Assembly (NCBI GenBank): GCA_013397935.1 | Contig: VZRN01002232.1 | Location: 124,001-188,000, forward strand | DNA from: Dasyornis broadbenti | Taxonomy: Eukaryota; Chordata; Aves; Passeriformes; Dasyornithidae | DNA: 64,000 nucleotides | Reading direction: 5' to 3' | Part shown: one piece after another, positions 27,401 to 41,100 of the stretch | Layout: each line of letters begins with the position of its first letter | Numbering within the stretch: position 1 is the first letter of the stretch | Translations under genes and position numbers: made by a program | Notes under the pieces: model-generated | Database searches by the model: none | What the model saw: the letters and a program-made list of their open reading frames with translations, nothing else | What the model was told of the DNA's origin: nothing

Positions 27401-30400
27401 TCATAAGCACACTACCAGTATTTAAGTGATAATTATTGTCCCTGGTCTGGGTTTTCACTTGATATCAGGGATATAGTGACTTTATTAAGGGATGTTGGTT
27501 TGAAATGTAAATATAGAAAACCTCAACAAATGGCTTCTAGAGAAATAATAAAAATATGACTTGTGAGAGTTCGTGTGTAATTGTTTGCTGCAAATGAATG
27601 CTTAGATGAGTTCTTCCAGTGGTGGCATAGATGATCGCGAAATAACTTTTTGTTCTTGGTTCAAGAAAAATTGATTATATAATTTAAAAAATGTTGAGCA
27701 TATAAAATTCTTAAACCAGAAACCAGACAAGAATATTCAAACTCTTGAGAGCAATTTCTATGGTGGCCCTTGCATTTTAATACTTTTTCAAGAATGTTTA
27801 TGCAAGATATTAATTTTGGTTGGTTTTTGGGTGACCCCTGGAGTATGTGTAGATTCCTATATGACTTCACCTAGAAATTGCCCTTGGCTAATAATTCATG
27901 TCTACTTACCACCCAGCTTGTGAGACAAGTAATAAAGAGTGGGATTTCATTTAGTAGATCTCTGCCTTTTTAAGCAAAGTGCAATGTGAGAGACGGGAAG
28001 TGTACTTGAATTTGGTTATGTAAAGAATACTCTGAGCTCTGATTGGTTGTTCAAAGGCATGGCTTGCTCCATGCCGCTTTGCTAAGCGTTCACGTGTTGT
28101 GGACACAGACTGAGAGTCCTTCACTGCTTGTTCTGAATACGCAAGTGGTGATAGACACCAGTCCTTTGCTGGTGTAAGTATGGCACCTCCACTGGTTGTG
28201 GAAATTATGTATTAGAGATGTGATATCTACATACCCAGACCACTTGCCTCATTTCCACCAAAAGAATGCTGTGGGCTTGATTCAGATTCACTACTTATTA
28301 AAAGTACTGCTTTTAATAGTGTAAATGTAAGTAGAAGACTCTTTCATGAGAGAGTGTGGGGCATGCAAATACACACCTGAGTAACTAACTTGAACGGATT
28401 ACTGCTGGCTGGACTAGATTCACATAATGACAAATGCCGTAATAAAAAGAACTGCTTTGATATAGCACTTCATCTTTCTGAATTTCAAAGCTCTGCAAAT
28501 TTAAGTATAAGCATGTGTAAATAAGCACTGAAATCATCCTGGAATGTATAATAGGTATTCTTTTTTCCTGCTCAGTGCTTGTGTGTATTTCCTTTCTGAT
28601 GTGACTCCTAGAAAAGAAAGGCTTTTGAAAAATGAAAGATGCAAATTAAAATGGAGAAGATATTTCTTCATGGGTCCATAAGGTTCTCTTTGATGTTATA
28701 CAGACCTGGAATGAGACTGATACTTCAGACTGCTTTGGTTTGAATACCAATATTAATATAAAATCCAGTTCCTTAATTTCCTCTCCTTATATTCAGATGG
28801 TGGAAATACAGTTTATTTCTATGAAATAGAGCATTTTATTTATATGCTTGTGTGATATTTTTTTTTTCCTTACCACTTTTTTTTTTCTCATTAGGAAGAT
28901 CCTACCTTTGAAAGGGAAAGAGCACCTGTTCTCTAGATCCTGTAGAGTGATTTTTGTGGGCTCCATTTTAAATTTTATTGACTGAAGCAGCTAATGCTTC
29001 TTCAAACTGCTTCAACAGGCATTCTGTTGATGGAGGATAAATTGATTAATCTGAGTTGAATCCCTTCAGCAGCTATGGAATGGGTTTCACAGTAAGGAAT
29101 TTTCAAGCTACTAAATTGTTTCAGTGACTTAGATTAGGGCTGGTAATTCTAAAGTTGGTCTCTACTTCTTTTGGGTTATGAGTATGAGACAGAAAACTCT
29201 CTTGAGTCTCAGCTGATTTCACTGATGTAAGTAAATATAGGAGCAGGAAAGATCTGGGCTGCAGCTTGTAACTCATGTTTGTAAGTCTGGGAATGTCTCC
29301 TGAGGAAGAATTTTTCTATTATTGAAAGTGATTGGGAGAACAAGGTGCTTGCTTGCTTACAGGGTCAGCAGTTTTGTTCCTGCTTGAAAAATTATCCTTA
29401 GATGAGGAAAGTTTTCACCATTTTTGTCTTGAATTTCTTTGTTTTTTAGGGAAAGCTATAAGGAAGCTTGTGCGCAAGGCGACTCTGGTGGCATCTAGAA
29501 TCCTCAGATTTCCTTGACTGAATCCATCTGGGTTTAGCCCTAAATATAGTAGACAAGCTGCACTGCTTGCACTGATAAATTATATCTTCCAAATGATAGA
29601 CCAAGGTACAGTCATGTATACTAACCGTTTTTGATGTCATTTGACTCTTGATTCTGTTGCTTTTTGGGTAGTTGTGACAGTACAATTTGTCCCCATTCTT
29701 GTGGACTGTCTTTTCCCCAGTGCTCTCAAAAAAATTAATTAAAAGAGACTTCTGGCCTGATTCTGGCATTTGATGTTGACAGCTCCTTATGAGTCTGCAG
29801 CTTGGTGGGAAACTTAGCCTCTCCTGAGAGTCACAAACTTGCCTTCAGTGGTAGACAATGGGATTGTTGGCAACACAACTTTATTTGGTTTCACTACCCA
29901 TGGAAAAGAAAAAAAAAAACAATGAAAAATCAAAACTCCGCTTCCATTTTGACGCATATTATCATTTTACTTTGTATGCTCAGCAATCATAAAATGAATA
30001 GAAACTATGTTCTAACAAAGCATAGATTTTGAGTATAAAATAACAGCTGTATTGTCCAAAGGAAAAAATAGATTAAAAAATTCTAAATGATAGTTAATAA
30101 TTAGGTTTCTATATCTGCTCTGGTATCTCAGCTAGCTGTTGGAATAAGCAAGCAGTCTCAGTGCCAACTGGCTGCTTTCTGAGGTCAGAACTTCTCTTTG
30201 CTTTTATGCTTTAGCTGGGAAAATATTCTCTCTCCTACTTGTGTCTTTCCTGAACTACAGGGACATAACTTTCATAATATGGAATGTTACCAATTTAAAG
30301 ATATTTTTGGAGTGATACTGTTAGTTCGCATTTTAAGACTTTGGTATCCAGTAGAGTGTATATTGCTTTGCTTGGATTGTTGATAACATCTAAAAATTAA

Positions 30401-31367
30401 GACTGATTAAGAGGGGCTTTTTAAATGTCTTATCTTAGCATGACATTGGTTGAATATCAATCCAATTGCACAGACTATTACAATTTTGATTTTTACAGAG
30501 CTTAGATGTTGAGTTGGGAGACTTCAAAGCTGTCTTTTCTTTTGCCCAAAGACAGGGAGGATGCTTTCTGTGTGTAACTTCTTGATTCCTTTGTGGCACT
30601 TGTTGGGTTGCAGCTGTTCGCTGCCTCCACCTTCAAATGCTGAGATTTATCCTTATCTTGGTGCTGTGCCCAGAGAATAAATGCTTCCAGTGGCTTCTTC
30701 CTAGTGCACTAAGTACTTGAGAGAGAATCTGGGTTCTCCAGTGAATAGTTGCTCAGACTGGCTGGTGCATTTGGCCCCCTGTGAATGTCCATGTCTTGCT
30801 GAGGGAGATCCCATACCAACCACAGTCTAAACCATCAGCAGATCACAATGAACGATCACACTCAATTTGTGAGTTACCTATGTCTTGGAATTTGCTGCAG
30901 AACATCTGTTTTCTGTTGTCTGGCAAAAGAACATTAGATTTAAAGAATGGGTGCCACTGGCGTTCAGACTTGCAAAAGTGGTCTACAGATGGTTTTTGTT
31001 TTGACTGTAATTTTTTTGAAATGTATGTACTAGCTGAGAGGTTAATGAAAGGTTTCAACAGTTTTCCTCCTTAATTTGTACAATATGGGAAATAATTGAA
31101 GAATACGTCTGTCTTTTCAACTGACAGCAACAGGTCACACCTTTGGCACACAGATAATTGGTAAATTTACTATATTTCTCATTAGTGGAACAGGAAGATG
31201 AGTAGATTTTTTTTTGCTGGGTTTTGATGCCGTATGTGACGTGCAGCTGGCTGTAGCGGTCTGTGTCAAATGCTTCCTTATCTTTTCCACTGTCAGGTTT
31301 TTGTGATAAGTCTTTATATCTATTTTATATCTATGTATTCAATATTTGGGCAGGTCAAAGCATTTGA
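24447..31367. other. Noncoding DNA with a possible regulatory patch near 28.05 kb
   Basis: No exon or transposon was recognised. The part around 28.03-28.12 kb is locally richer in GC and motifs (inverted CCAAT, TTCAAAGG, palindromic GGCATGG/CCATGCC, CACGTG) than its neighbours. Elsewhere the sequence is AT-rich and unremarkable. Confidence 0.55.
28056..28075. repeat. 7-bp perfect inverted repeat
   Basis: GGCATGG at 28056-28062 pairs with CCATGCC at 28069-28075 across the loop CTTGCT. It sits between an ATTGG (inverted CCAAT) motif at 28042-28046 and a CACGTG E-box at 28091-28096. Confidence 0.8.
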
Positions 31368-31452
31368 ATCATAGAGTCACAGAATGGTTTGGGTTGGAAG
31401 GGACGCTAAAGATCATCTGGTTCCAACCCTCTTGCCATGGGCAGGGACACCT
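31368..31452 (-). mobile_element. CR1 LINE 3' tail (85 bp)
   Basis: A very short CR1 remnant in - orientation. It begins ATCATAGAGTCACAGAATGG and continues through TTTGGGTTGGAAGGGACGC, GATCATCTGGTTCCAACC and CCATGGGCAGGGACACC. This is the reverse complement of the conserved CR1 3' untranslated end. It carries no coding capacity. Confidence 0.93.
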
Positions 31453-32630
31453 TGCATTAGAATGTGAGTGAGGTAAATTAATTTTCTTAGTTCTTGGAAA
31501 TTCTGGTGGTATGTAACGGTGGGTTTAAATATAAAAAATTGTGCTTCTATGTTTATTTGCAATCCTTAGGAGATTTCTGACTGCCAGTAAAATAATTTCA
31601 GAACAGAGAAGGCCTTGAGAAAGGTTCCTTCTCAAGAGAAAAAGTGGGCACTACATTGGAAATACCTGGGAGCTGGCAAGAAAATGAAAGCTAGCCATAT
31701 GCTTTGACATGAGGCTCTGGAGTTTAACGCGTGCTCTAGAAGTGGTGGATGTGGACAGGCTATCCTCCAGCCCTTGATAAATGAGAGAAGACAGGATGGC
31801 TTAGGTTCTCCTTAACCCCACGTTGCAGCAAAACTAGAGCATGAAGGATTTCTGTTAGCATAGGTAGTACTATAACAGTAGTGAACTGCTGAAGATGATT
31901 TTAAAATCCAGCTAATAACTGGAAGGGTTTTAATAGTCACTAATTGCAGAATTTAGAAATACCTGAGACCCAGGGACACTGCTGCTGTTAAATGAGAAAC
32001 ACGCTTAATGAAGTTAAGCAGTGAAAAGTTGGAAAATTGCTCATGTTTTTCGTCATCTGCTTTTGCATTTGGCTGTATAATCACACTGACTTTACGTTAG
32101 CTTAGTAGTCACATGATTAATTAAATTATAGGAAGATATCTTGAAAAGTATCAATGGCAAGTGAGTTTCTTCTGTGATTGTTTTTCAGAGCTTGATCCAT
32201 AAGGTTTCGCTTTATTTGAAAGGTCTTCATATATAATTAAAATTTTTAAGATGAAACTCAAGATGATCCAGCTGGATACAAGCTGGAGTTAAAATGTGAT
32301 GATATACAGATCATGTTATTAGCTCCAGTTCTTCAATGTGGATAAATATCATGGGAAGCAAGTAGGAGAAGGATGCAGATTTCAGGTGTTCATTGGAAGA
32401 ATTTTCTAAGTTGGTCTGGGAGAGGATTGGTTGTACTAATGTAATAAGCACACACTGAGAGAGACCTTAGAATGTTAAGGAGAGAAATTTGTTGTTGTTG
32501 TTATTCTGCCTTGCCCTATTTGAGCAGTGAACATAATACAGTGCTTCATGGTGTTTGCTTTTGTAGCGGCTCATTTTCTCTCCCCGCATGCCCATCTAGA
32601 AGCAGAACAATCATGGATAGTAGCCCAGTT

Positions 32631-32670
32631 CTGGTTCTTCAGCAGGTTCTCGGGGCTGGTTCTTCAGCAG
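32631..32670 (+). repeat. Short direct duplication of a 15-mer
   Basis: CTGGTTCTTCAGCAG occurs at 32631-32645 and again at 32656-32670, a period of 25 bp. The two copies are identical, so the duplication is probably recent. Confidence 0.9.
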
Positions 32671-33224
32671 CAGCACACTGATGGGAACTTTTTTGTACGC
32701 TCAGCACTGTAACATCCCTGAGCCTGTGCTCACTGTGCTGCTATTTAATGCTGCTCGGGCTGCTTCTGACAAGGTGATGTACTGGCACATCAGCATCCTG
32801 TATTGGTACATCATCAGGAGACAGGATGATCAGTAACCACATTCTCCGGCAGGGCAGTTGTTATAAATACACTTCAGGAGGAGATCACTGCTTAGTCTTC
32901 ATGCTCTTTCAAAAAGGCCTTTTCACTTGCCTGTGTTACAGAGAAGCTGCTGACTCAAACAGTGTTATGCTATACATTTAAAGATTCCAAAAACCTGATG
33001 TGTTTTCATATCATATCTTTGATATGCAGTGCTATGGTTTTTGCCATTAAAGTGTACAGGTTTGATAATTAATGAGTTTACAATTCTTGCAATTTACACA
33101 CTTTGCGCTGCTTCTTTGTTTTAAAAGTTAAAAGTGAAACACTTGGAATTTCCTGGGGAAAATAGATAATTCTGACCTTTGAAGAAAACACAGAAAAGCT
33201 TATATCCAATACAGTATTATATTG

Positions 33225-33240
33225 TATGATATGATATGAT
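33225..33240 (+). repeat. ATATG/ATGAT short tandem repeat
   Basis: About three units of the pentamer TATGA within AT-rich DNA. Confidence 0.75.
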
Positions 33241-36200
33241 CTAATATGAGTGGAGTTTTTTTATGTTGGGTTTTATTTCTTTACCTATTGATGTAATGAA
33301 GCCATTAGTGAGTTTACATTGGGACAGCAATTAATACAGATTAGTTTAAATATTAGCATATTAAAAAGGTATCTGCCACTTACTTGATGGGAGAAGTCAC
33401 GATTAAAGTATTAATATGATGACTAGGTAGCACTTGTGCTCTTCAAAGTTTTAAATACTGTGTTAGCAAAATTTAAAAAGTGGCAATTGCTTTCAGTAGC
33501 TGATGTATCCTTAATATATTTAGAAATCTAAACAGCATAGTTGATTACTGCCTTCAGAAGTTATGAAGAGTCTTTGCATCTTTGGTGTTGCAGGTAGTCT
33601 GGAAATACTCCAGCTCAGGCTAAAACATGAGAAACTGAGCAGCTGATGCTCTTTTGCATAGTAGTTATTTTTAAGCCCTCTTATAACTACATTTTGTAAC
33701 TTTTTTTGGTCTGATATTTGCCAGTATAATTTTTCTTGTTTGTTTTAGTAATCCTAGTCAATATATTGTTGCTTGATTGCTCTGCAATGGGGACAAGATC
33801 TTTTTTTCTGAATATTACAGAGATTCAGACTGAAGCACATGATCAATAAACATGTAATAAAGTAAACATAGTGAAATGAACAAACAACAGAAGTGAAAAC
33901 AGAACCAAAAAACCCAGAAAAACCAAACCAGAAGCCCTCTCTAAAACTGAAGAAACCTCAGGTCAGCTTCTCTCCGTTTCCTAAATAAAATCAATGCACA
34001 CACACAAAGTGGTATATCCCTTCTATAAAAGGTCTTTTTCTGGAAATGGATGTTCAGGGGTCACTGAGGTGTACTTTCTAATGCTATCAGAATATTCTGC
34101 TGAACGGGATAAAACCCCAAATCCTAAAAGGATTATTGAAGGAGATCTGCATTCTTTCTGTTAAATTTAATTAGAGATTTAGAATATGTTTATTCAAGTT
34201 TTACCCATTGACCTTCATGACTGATAAATTTGCAAACAAGCATTCTGTGTCCAAGGTGACTACTTTTGTTTCTGTTAAGATTGCCGAACAGAGAGGCAGT
34301 TATGTTTAAATCATCGGGATGTCTATGGATATATTCTTCAATGTTGTTTGCCAGCATTTTCACTGATCCTACAACATCAATAAAAAGCTATGTAAACTCA
34401 CAATATCTAGTTACAGCCTACGTTTAGCATACGTTACAAATAACTTTCATGCTGCTTCTGCTACGGTAAAAGTAAAATTGGGATGTTATCATGCTACTCA
34501 GTAAAAACTAGGTGCCCTAGGGGCACTGAATTACAAATTGGTGGAGTTCATTCACATTGTTCTATATATCAATTAACTGTAATTTAAGCATAAAACCTGT
34601 TAACAAAAACTTGCTTTTTAAATTAAAACGTAACAGAAGGCCCAGGTTAAGTAGTGGGTCATTACTAAGTCTGAGCCATAGGATAGTCTATGGTATTGGT
34701 GGGGGGTTTTTGGACTTTTTTCTATTCCTTTTTGTTCCCAAGGGCCCTTACTCTCTCTTAGGTTTATCAGAGTCCCATGGCAATAGTGGCTCCTGTGGAG
34801 CACCAGCCAGGGCTCCTCACAGCCTCCCCTGCCGGCTTATTTCTGATACCATCTTGGCACCAGACCTGTCTGAAACCACACTGTTCTTAGGACACTCTCC
34901 TTGAGTCAAGCTCTTATAACACCTGGTGTCAGTATGTGGAAGAAAAGCCAAAGAAAACAAAAATTGTGGGTGTGGAGAAACGAGAAGGCCATCATTGCAC
35001 TGAGCATTGTGTCAGCTTGCTGCTTTGTTTCTGCTGCAGTTGCAGCAGAACAGAAGCTCAGTGTGCTTATTGATGTCTCTCAAGTACTAGAAATCCTTAT
35101 CTTTCTTGTTTGTTGTTTAATTCTTTATAATTTGTAATAAAATATTCAGCAGTCTAGTCTGTGGAATAATACTTAGCTGATCTGTTTTCTCTTCAGCAAA
35201 AAACTAGCCCAACCCAAAATGTCATCATATGCGGATACTGCAGTTGCATAGCTCACTGAATTCTTCAGCAGATTTTTCCATTTGTTTTCTACTGATATGA
35301 CCAATAATATATTGGATTTTAATCTAGTTTGTAGAAAACTATTTGATAAACAAATGTCTTATCTAGGAAAATGAGCATCATTTTAGCAAAACTTTTGTCA
35401 GTGCTTTTATCACGACTTAATAGGTATGGACTTCTTAATAAAATAACTATAAGGCAGGGAAAGAAAAGACTGCTGTGGAGATGTAGTTTGATTAAAATGT
35501 TTTGGTAAAGAATCCTTAATTATTTTAAAGAAAGCCACAGTGGGGTCTTTCCTCCTGTGCTGATAAGAAACTGGGAAGTTTTCATATTGCATTCAAATGT
35601 GTGATGTGAAATGAATTAGTTATTAGCTATATCTCCTTGGGGCATGTGCACTATAAATAGCTTTTCGAAGTCTAGCTTTATTCTGCTCTGTGCTGTATTC
35701 TGAAATTGAAGACCAGAGAGACCAGAGTAAAACGCCTCCATTCAGCTGCAAACTGAAGCAGTGCACATAATACAGCTTTGGATTTTGCAGATCAAGGTTT
35801 ATTTATTTTTATGTTACACAAGAAAATAGAGGACTCCTTCATCCACTGACCCGTAATATTAAAGAGTCCCAGGAAAAACAAAACACCTGTTGTTTCTATT
35901 ACATCTGATTGCTTCCAACAACAGCAAGAAGGGGGAATCTAGGTTTAATTCTTGAGTAAGATCTATAATAGTATCAGTTAGGGTGGAAAAACGCTTTTTA
36001 CTTAGGTCTGTGAAAAGCCCTTCCTGCGAAGCCAGGTATCAGCTGTATTGGCCTTAAGTTTTGCCACAGCAGCAAGTACAAGTGAACGGGGACCATAAAT
36101 TAATTCACAGCTTTGGACTTAGAAAAGCAGCCTAATTATAAACCCAGAAGCCTGTGTTCTTTTCCGTGGTACATGAATTCTGGCATGTTTTTCATCTAGA

Positions 36201-38077
36201 GTTTTGTTTTGTAAGAAATAAGAGAGGCCACTGTCCTTGCTTAAAACTAACCCAACATTTATGTTAACAAACACAATGGTCTGCCCAGGGCAGCTCCTTG
36301 CAGTTACCAGAATCTGAGGGTGTTAAAATTGCCATGAGCTTAGTTCTCTACCTTTTCATTCAAAATTCTTAGAAATCCAGGATTATACCCTATGTATTAC
36401 TCTTTCACCATTCCAGATGGGAAAGTGGTCACCGTAAGGAAACTCCATCTTCTTGTTGATATTTATAAAAGCTGTAGCTACTTTTTCAATCCTGGAAACA
36501 ACAGTCTGAACAAGAATGCTTTTCACCATGTTTTGACTACTTCCTTGAGTTTTTGGGTTTTCCAGGACTATTCATAGTTCAGTTAGTGTACAGACTGCAG
36601 CAGTGAAGAATTCTGTTGCAATCTCTGCCACACAGCCAGGTCCCTGTCATGTCAGCCTGGCAGCTCATACTGCCCTTTGAGTTGTGAACATCTGGTGAAG
36701 AGTCTCAGTGTGTAAGGTGGCAGCAACAGCAGCCTTGCCTTCTCAGTGCGTAGCAGTGATTTTCACATGAAGTACCGTGAGAGGAGTTTGTGAGTTCATT
36801 GTGCAAGGAGGATGAGAGAGTGCAGGGAGACATCCCCGAAAGATTCACCTGTGGCCCTTTGGCTTCCAGTATTGCTAAGTCCTCCATAATGTATCATTTT
36901 TTAGTCCTCTTTGGTGTGTACACAGTTAATGGGCCAGTGCTAGCTGTCTAAACCTCAAATGGGATGCCTGTACCACATGGCACATAGAGGTTTCTAAAAA
37001 AGCATGACGCAGCTTCTGACTTGAAACACAGGGTCCCAGAGTGCTTCAGTGTGCAAATTGTAAGTGCCCTGGATTAAAGTCACCCAGTTCTGACTTAATT
37101 CTGGTTCATGTGGACTCAAACTCTGACTGAATCTGTGAAGCATCCTGAGCTGTAGATGTGTTCAGATTCTTAGTGAATTCCTGAGCCTATGCTGAGGTTT
37201 GTGTGGAGGTGACCTGTGAGTGTCCACCTTGTTTGGTAATGTAGGAGAGGGGAAGAAAATGGCAGGAGTTGAGGGGATACCCTGCATGTGACGAGGCACC
37301 TTGGAAACTGAGAGCCTTTAGTTTCAGGCTTAAACCAGGGGAGTTTGAAGGCATTGGTTCTAGTTCTGCTTTCTGCCAGGTGAGAGGCAACGCTCAGTTG
37401 TTCAGCACCCCTGCTGTCAACTGAGCCCCCAGCCTGGGTGGTGATGGACAATCTGCCGACAGGGTCCCTGGTGCCACCACAGCAGCTATCTGTCTGTCCT
37501 CTATCAAATGCTCCCCCAACCATTCCACAGCAGTGGCACTGTCATTTGTCACACTCTGTGTCCCTGGCCTCACTGGAGTGTGGCACTTGGTGGCATTACA
37601 GTGTTTCTTTCCATCTTGGGACCTTGAAGTTCAAATTACTACCATGCAGCCAGGCCCCAAGAGCTGAGTCAGGGAGAGAATAACAAGGGTGAAGGATGGC
37701 CTCAGAGTAAGTAGCTGCAGTGTAGGGAGGTAAGCCAGTGTGCTTAGCTATTCCTCATTACATTATTGAGCAACAATACTTGTTTATTTAGTTATTTTAA
37801 AAAATGATATAAGGCAAAACACTATATTGCTTTACACTAGCTGCAAATTTTCTACTGAAGAGAAAAATAGTAAGTACAGGTTTAAAATATATTAAATAGT
37901 TTCATGTATTATGGTATATTTGAACTTTCTTGAGTGATCTCACATGGTGCCTTGGAGGGATATATCATAAATACATTTATTATTATCCTTTATGCCAAAA
38001 TGGCATTGGCATTGGTTGAGATTCTCATGCAAACTGAATAGCATAGCTCCAGTGGAGGAAAAGGACAGACTTGGTAC

Positions 38078-38181
38078 CTTCTGTTTAAGTTGTCAAGGTT
38101 GGCTGAATTCTCAGTTAATTTAAAATCCTGCTTTATGGCCTCTATTACAAAGGTTTCTGCTCCCTCCTTGAAATCTCTCTT
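38078..38181 (-). CDS. Weak candidate antisense exon (104 bp)
   Basis: On the - strand an acceptor ending TTGTCACTTCAG precedes base 38181, and a donor AACAGAAG|GTACCA follows 38078. The frame between them is open and would encode KRDFKEGAETFVIEAIKQDF followed by KLTENSANLDNLNR, a charged helix-like peptide. The donor is only moderate. Its entry phase (0) does not join directly to the 45.75-kb candidate exon, which ends with two extra bases, so at least one more exon would have to lie between them. It could easily be chance. No family was recognised. Confidence 0.18.
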
Positions 38182-41100
38182 CTGAAGTGACAAATGTAAC
38201 CATAAATGTTGTTGCATTTTGTTGAGGTTTTTTCTGCTTTATTCTGTGAGGGTTTGGTTTTGTTCTGTTTAAAGCAACAATCGTGTTGCTTCATAGGCTT
38301 TCAGGGAGGTCTCTGTACTTCTTTTTGTTTGTAATGTAGGTCTTTAGAGCTGGATATAAAAACAAGATTCAATTTTAAAATGCAAGGAGAGTCCTCATTT
38401 TTTGTGCCTGGCAAACTTTCCCTTTTATCCCTCAGCCAACTTGTATCCAGTCCACTGGTTCTCCTCCTCTGTGTCATGCTTGCTAACTTTTGCAGATTAA
38501 TTTTTTATGAGAGGTACTATTAAAATGACTTTGGAGATTCACATAAATTATCTCTGCAGCTTTCATTTGCTCTTTGTTGTTGTGTAGAATTTACTAACAT
38601 TTCTCCAATGCAGCCTGTATTCTCTAAATCAATCCTGAGTGTTTTTCTAATTTGTGCATTAAGTAATTTCAACTTGATTTTTTAATGAAGTAAAATATTA
38701 AGTATCTTATGCAAACTTTAATCCTGGGGGAACGGAAGCAGAGAAAGTGTGTCAATTTTGCTTTGTCGTTTACACAGCTACCAAGTCTTCAGGAATGAAA
38801 CTCAGCTGAGCCCTGCCTGCCAAGAGCAGCCCCGGTAGCTCCTGTGTCATTGAGGTGCCTCTCTGAGGTGCAATTCTTTTTCTTTGTCCTGTCAAAATAC
38901 AGGGGCAGCAGAAAATGCTGCACTTTGTTAGTAGAGAACTGCGAAATGAGGAGTTACTGTTTCCCTTCCTCTTTTGTTTGTTCCTACTAGAAAAATAGAG
39001 CTTCCCTCTGCTGTGCAGAGATCTGTCCTTGAGTGCTCGAGTCTGAGCAGGAATTTATACAGGAGAAAAATGTGAAATGGTGCTGGCAAACATGATGATG
39101 AGGTCTAATGGGAGGCTGTAAGCAGCCTGCTCTGTTCCAAACTTGTAAAAGATTAACTGCTGTGGTTTGTGAGATGATTTTTTGTATTTGGGGCAACAAT
39201 GATGAGTGTTCTTTCCATTTTTAAGGGTCGGTGAAAATGATGTAGTTTTATTTATTTATATATTTGTATTGGGCAAAGCCTAGCATACAAACCTAAGATA
39301 TGAGTTAGCCATCTAATTTTTTATGCAAAACAGAACATGTTTTAATATCTAAAGGTCTTCTATTAGGTTGGATCTCCTAGATCATTTTAATGTTTATTTC
39401 TCTTCTGGTAAAATATTAGTTACTTTTTATTGTTGTGAATGGATCAATTCTGCTTTGTTGTACTTTCATTTAAAGGATTGGATGTTATGTTTAGGAGAGA
39501 TGATTTAGGGCCAAATTCACCATATGAGTTTTTATTTTTAAGAACCTTAAAATTTCTTTGCTGTTCACTTTTGAGCTGCCAAATTGAACACAAACTGAAC
39601 CTCTGGTACTTTTCTAATGTAGCTCAAAAGCACTGTAGTTGATTTAAGGGGTTTCTAACATTTATGATTGGTAGATAGTGCATGTATAGGTATGAAGGTT
39701 AATTAAATCAAGAGGTGAAGTTTGTAGAACAGAGAATGCTTCATTAAGCCCTGTGTGAGGTAACATGTACAATCTGTTCACAATACCCCAAGTGCCATTC
39801 ACTGAGACAGTGTAATTACAGCTTACACACAGTTTCATTAGTTTGTGTTTCTTCTACTGTGGTTGACATGTATGTTGTCTTCACTGAAACCCTGGAAGAG
39901 AGGAGGGACTGCTCACTGGTGGGCATCTGAGCATGCTGACATTCAGCAAATCATTTTTCCTTTGGGTTCTAAAATGTCTTATCCCAGATGTAATTAAGCT
40001 TGTAATTCATCAACTGGCTGGCACTTTTTTATTTCTCAAATTCCAGGTCTAGCTAAAGACTAGTGAGATGTCTCTTCTTGTATGCTTTTTTTACATTGTT
40101 GTTGTTGTGGTTTTTAGCTTTAATCAGGGCAAAACAATAATTATCTTTCCCCACTGCTAGTAGTTCAATTATTGTCTGGATAGTTTTTTAATTAAGAGTT
40201 CATTTGTTTTTGTTTCAAAGCAGGATATTATGGCAACCTAAAGATGCAGTCCTTAATATACATCTCTCTTTAATATGCATGGTGTTTAGGCAAATATAAA
40301 ATCTAGGTGGCTGTGAAGACACGGGGCTTCAGTGAAAGTTTATAGATTCCCAAGAGTTTCTTTTATTAACAACTTATGCTTGCAAGTACTGTGAATGCAC
40401 TTAAATAGACTGAAGTGTTATCACAAGTCCAGGCAAATTATGCATTTACTTGATTCCCACACAAGGACAGATAAATGATCTCTGAAAGTCAGAGACTGGT
40501 TGCATACATAAAAATCTTGGAAATATGTGAACATAACTTAATATTACCCTTGAGATAAGTGCTGTGGTCCTATTCAGGTGAGAGAAATTGAGGAAGCGCT
40601 TGGAGGCACAGGTCTGTAGACAGAACAGCAATATTAATGAGGGTAATAAAGAGACTAGCAAGGAGGGATGAATGATGAGCTTTATTGCAAATCTTATCTC
40701 TACATAATTTCTTTATATTAAAAAAAACATGCATAAGTGTTCTTCTGCAAATTTTCTAGACTAATGTAAGAAGAGAATACAGCAGGGATATAGCAGAGAT
40801 AGGAGTAAAACCAACCTTCTGTTGTCTTCTTGTTGTCCTGCTAATACATTTAAATATCTTTAAAACATTTATGTTTAGAACTACTATATTAAGACAATAC
40901 GTGTTACATCCGTGCCATGTGGTGTCCCAGCTCTGCCAAGCCATGGCAGCTGCCAGGGTGGTTGTGATCTGTCATCAGTTCCCTGACTGTAGTCTGAAAA
41001 CACTGAAAAGCTTAGGGCCTGTTCCAGAGCTATTTTACCCTTTGTTACCTATTATAGTTTTTTTTTGTATGTAGTAAATATTAAAATATTTCACAGAAAC

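Noticed and set aside
36705..36887. 60-codon - strand frame starting MEDLAILEAKG as an exon
   Set aside because: The C-terminal end is a Cys run from a simple GCTGCTGTTGCTGCC stretch, and splice sites are weak.
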